DNA of 9,034 bases from Parcubacteria group bacterium (GTDB lineage Bacteria > Patescibacteriota > Minisyncoccia > Phycocordibacterales > GCA-002724975), in NCBI GenBank assembly GCA_002724975.1, contig PBQF01000038.1, positions 1 to 9,034 of the forward strand. Direction: 5' to 3'. The notes under the pieces are model-generated. The model searched no databases and was not told the DNA's origin. It saw only the letters and a program-made list of their open reading frames with translations. Shown piece after piece: positions 7,679 to 9,034 of this stretch. A program made the translations under genes and the position numbers. Position 1 is the stretch's first letter; each line of letters opens with the position of its first letter.

Positions 7679-8515
7679 TTAATCCCAGCTAATGCTTATA
7701 CCTGTTAGCTTTTCCAAATCTCTGTTAAAGGGACGGTAAAATTTGGTTAGAAGTTTCCTAGTGACAGCATCCATCTTATCGTAATTGACCTTATTTACTT
7801 TTTCTTGAGAGAGAGTGATATCTATTTGTGAGATACTAAGAAATTTATATAGATTATTTAATACTGATTGAGGATCTTCAAACAGATCCTCGCTAAGGAT
7901 TATATGTATTTTCTGCTTAGTGAATAATCTGTACCAGGCTCTCAACTGTTCAGCATATAGTCCTCTAGTTAAATAAGAGTGCATTTGGTGAAGGAAACTA
8001 AGATGGTGTGGATTATTCATCACTTTATCAGTTTCCTTTTTAAGCATTTCTTTTTCCTCTTTAATTGCTTGAAGAAATGGTCTAGACTCAGCTTGTCTTT
8101 CTACAGCGAAATGATAGTGTGAAAAAGCTCTATCAGTTGGATTTCTCAATAGAGCTATGAGTTTTACTTCTGGTAATAGATCTCGTATTCTTTCTGGTGC
8201 GTGAGGGTGAAACAGGTAGTAAGGAGACGCTTCTCCAGTTATTGTTCTGCAGCTATTAGTTGAGTTGTTAATAATTTTCTCAATAATGGTGGGGAAGTGG
8301 GCTTTATACCAAGCAAGACCTCTATGATAATTCTTGTCGAAAAAATGAACTTCCTTTCTGAAAGCGGGGAGAACTGAAGGATGAAATTTCAGTAAATTAT
8401 ACAGATATGTAGTGCCGCTACGCTGTGCTCCGATGATAATGAAATTAGGCAAAACTCTCATCGGCGAAGAGATGAATCGAGTGGCTTTTGACAATTGATG
8501 TATTATTTCTGACAT
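7679..8515 (-). CDS. Sulfotransferase, NDST/heparan-sulfate-like type
   Basis: This is a complete 278-residue PAPS-dependent sulfotransferase, expected to sulfate a carbohydrate. Its motifs follow the family order: 5'-phosphosulfate loop GAQRSGTTYLYNLL (29-42), KEVHFFD (54-60), GEASPYY (94-100), 3'-phosphate segment RNPTDRAFSHYH (124-135), RGLYAEQL (184-191), SEDLFEDP (208-215) and a C-terminal FYRPFNRDLEKLTG (259-272). The layout matches the sulfotransferase domain of heparan-sulfate N-sulfotransferases and of many bacterial sulfotransferases. It is clearly not a copy of the sulfotransferase at 1989-2735. No signal peptide or membrane helix is convincing. The ATG at 8513-8515 lacks a good ribosome site; a second ATG at residue 19 (8459-8461) would still keep the nucleotide loop. 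It is convergent with the YfhO gene and divergent from sat. Hand-counted lines inside it are 23-35% G+C, lower than in sat, which may point to a separate origin. Confidence 0.9.
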   Translation of the reverse strand: MSEIIHQLSKATRFISSPMRVLPNFIIIGAQRSGTTYLYNLLKFHPSVLPAFRKEVHFFDKNYHRGLAWYKAHFPTIIEKIINNSTNSCRTITGEASPYYLFHPHAPERIRDLLPEVKLIALLRNPTDRAFSHYHFAVERQAESRPFLQAIKEEKEMLKKETDKVMNNPHHLSFLHQMHSYLTRGLYAEQLRAWYRLFTKQKIHIILSEDLFEDPQSVLNNLYKFLSISQIDITLSQEKVNKVNYDKMDAVTRKLLTKFYRPFNRDLEKLTGISISWD

Positions 8516-8523
8516 TGGAAGTT

Positions 8524-8580
8524 GGAAATTACCTGTAGATTATTTTATTCGCAAGAGCAGTCAATGGTTTTGTAATTTCC
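8524..8580. repeat. 9-bp inverted repeat in the divergent gap
   Basis: GGAAATTAC at 8524-8532 has its exact reverse complement, GTAATTTCC, at 8572-8580, with 39 bases between the arms. The pair lies in the 111-base gap between the reverse-strand sulfotransferase and sat, where promoters for both should be. It could be a two-half regulator site or chance. I found no convincing -35/-10 pair for either gene in this gap. Confidence 0.35.
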
Positions 8581-8612
8581 TCAGCTTTTAAATGACTGTT
8601 TCAATAATGAAT

Positions 8613-8617
8613 AGGAG
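8613..8617 (+). promoter_or_regulatory. Shine-Dalgarno site for sat
   Basis: AGGAG, inside TAGGAGT, stands nine bases before the ATG at 8627. It is the strongest ribosome binding site in the window and fixes the start of sat. Confidence 0.75.
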
Positions 8618-8626
8618 TATTATTTC

Positions 8627-9034
8627 ATGATTAACGCCCATGGCGGTCCTTTGGTTGATAGGATGGTACCTCATCCGGAGGAAATGGATGCGACCTTGAC
8701 AACCATTACTCTCAGCCGGAGAAGTCAGTCAGATTTGGAAATGATAGCTACTGGTGCCTGTAGTCCCCTAACGGGATTTATGAGTCAGCAGGATTACTCC
8801 TCAGTGGTGGAAGAGATGAGACTGGCAAACGGAAGTGTCTGGTCTATTCCGATTACACTTCCCATTTCTGCAGAACAAGTGTCTAATCTAAAAGGAGTGG
8901 AAGAAGCCACCCTATCTACTGAATCTGATGGCGTAATCGGAAAGATACAAATTAGTGATATTTATAAGTCGGACAAAGGTAGAGAAGCCGAGAAAGTGTA
9001 TCTGGCGACAGATGATAAACACCCGGGAGTTGCA
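8627..9034 (+). CDS. sat: Sulfate adenylyltransferase (ATP sulfurylase), 3' partial
   Basis: Sat makes adenosine 5'-phosphosulfate (APS) and pyrophosphate from ATP and sulfate in the cytoplasm, the first step of sulfate activation. The 136 codons visible match the N-terminal part of the single-chain Sat family, not the two-subunit CysD/CysN enzyme. Landmarks are HGGPLVDR (5-12), ACSPLTGFM (44-52), MRLANGSVWSIPITLP (64-79) and HPGVA (132-136) at the window edge. The family is usually about 380-400 residues long, so roughly two thirds is missing, including the expected catalytic QxRN and HxGH motifs. The start follows a strong AGGAG site. Hand-counted lines are 45-53% G+C, higher than most of the window. 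Next to two sulfotransferases it may supply APS for PAPS, but it could equally serve assimilation or, in some organisms, dissimilatory sulfate metabolism. What follows downstream would decide. Confidence 0.95.
   Translation, partial: MINAHGGPLVDRMVPHPEEMDATLTTITLSRRSQSDLEMIATGACSPLTGFMSQQDYSSVVEEMRLANGSVWSIPITLPISAEQVSNLKGVEEATLSTESDGVIGKIQISDIYKSDKGREAEKVYLATDDKHPGVA

Noticed and set aside
8592..8630. A 12-codon frame (MTVSIMNRSIIS) whose stop overlaps the sat start as ATGA, considered as a leader peptide
   Set aside because: It has no ribosome site of its own, no run of cysteine or other regulatory codons, and no attenuator-like hairpin; chance is the simpler explanation.

Overview
The window looks like part of a bacterial cell-surface glycan locus. 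It is AT-rich: hand-counted 60-base lines mostly fall between about 23% and 40% G+C, with a few near 50%. It is densely coding, with short gaps, two ATGA stop/start overlaps, bacterial Shine-Dalgarno sites and some TTG starts. I see no tRNA, rRNA, CRISPR array, insertion sequence or phage gene. A MOP-type flippase together with a YfhO-type membrane protein and GMHRSGTS-type sulfotransferases fits a bacterium. An uncultured Gram-negative lineage of the FCB or marine type is my guess from general resemblance only; the sequence does not prove it.

Bases 2-7576 hold six genes on the + strand, closely packed and probably one transcript: (1) a polyprenyl-phosphate-type GT2 glycosyltransferase cut by the window start; (2) a second membrane-anchored GT2; (3) a GMHRSGTS-type sulfotransferase overlapping gene 2 by ATGA; (4) a divergent GT2-like protein; (5) a Wzx/MOP-family flippase; (6) a large YfhO-family membrane protein overlapping the flippase by ATGA. 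After a 102-base convergent gap, a second sulfotransferase of a different (NDST-like) subfamily lies on the - strand at 7679-8515. A 111-base divergent gap separates it from the 5' part of sat (ATP sulfurylase) at 8627-9034, which runs off the window.

The genes can be read as one process. GT2 enzymes build or charge lipid-linked sugars at the inner face of the membrane. The flippase exports a lipid-linked glycan. The YfhO protein may use a polyprenyl-phosphate sugar on the outer face. The two sulfotransferases would sulfate the glycan with PAPS, and Sat makes APS, the precursor of PAPS. The proposal is therefore a sulfated surface polysaccharide or glycolipid system. The individual protein families are well supported; the shared product and the link to sat are inference. 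No APS kinase, Wzy polymerase or initiating sugar-phosphate transferase is visible here, so they would have to lie outside the window.
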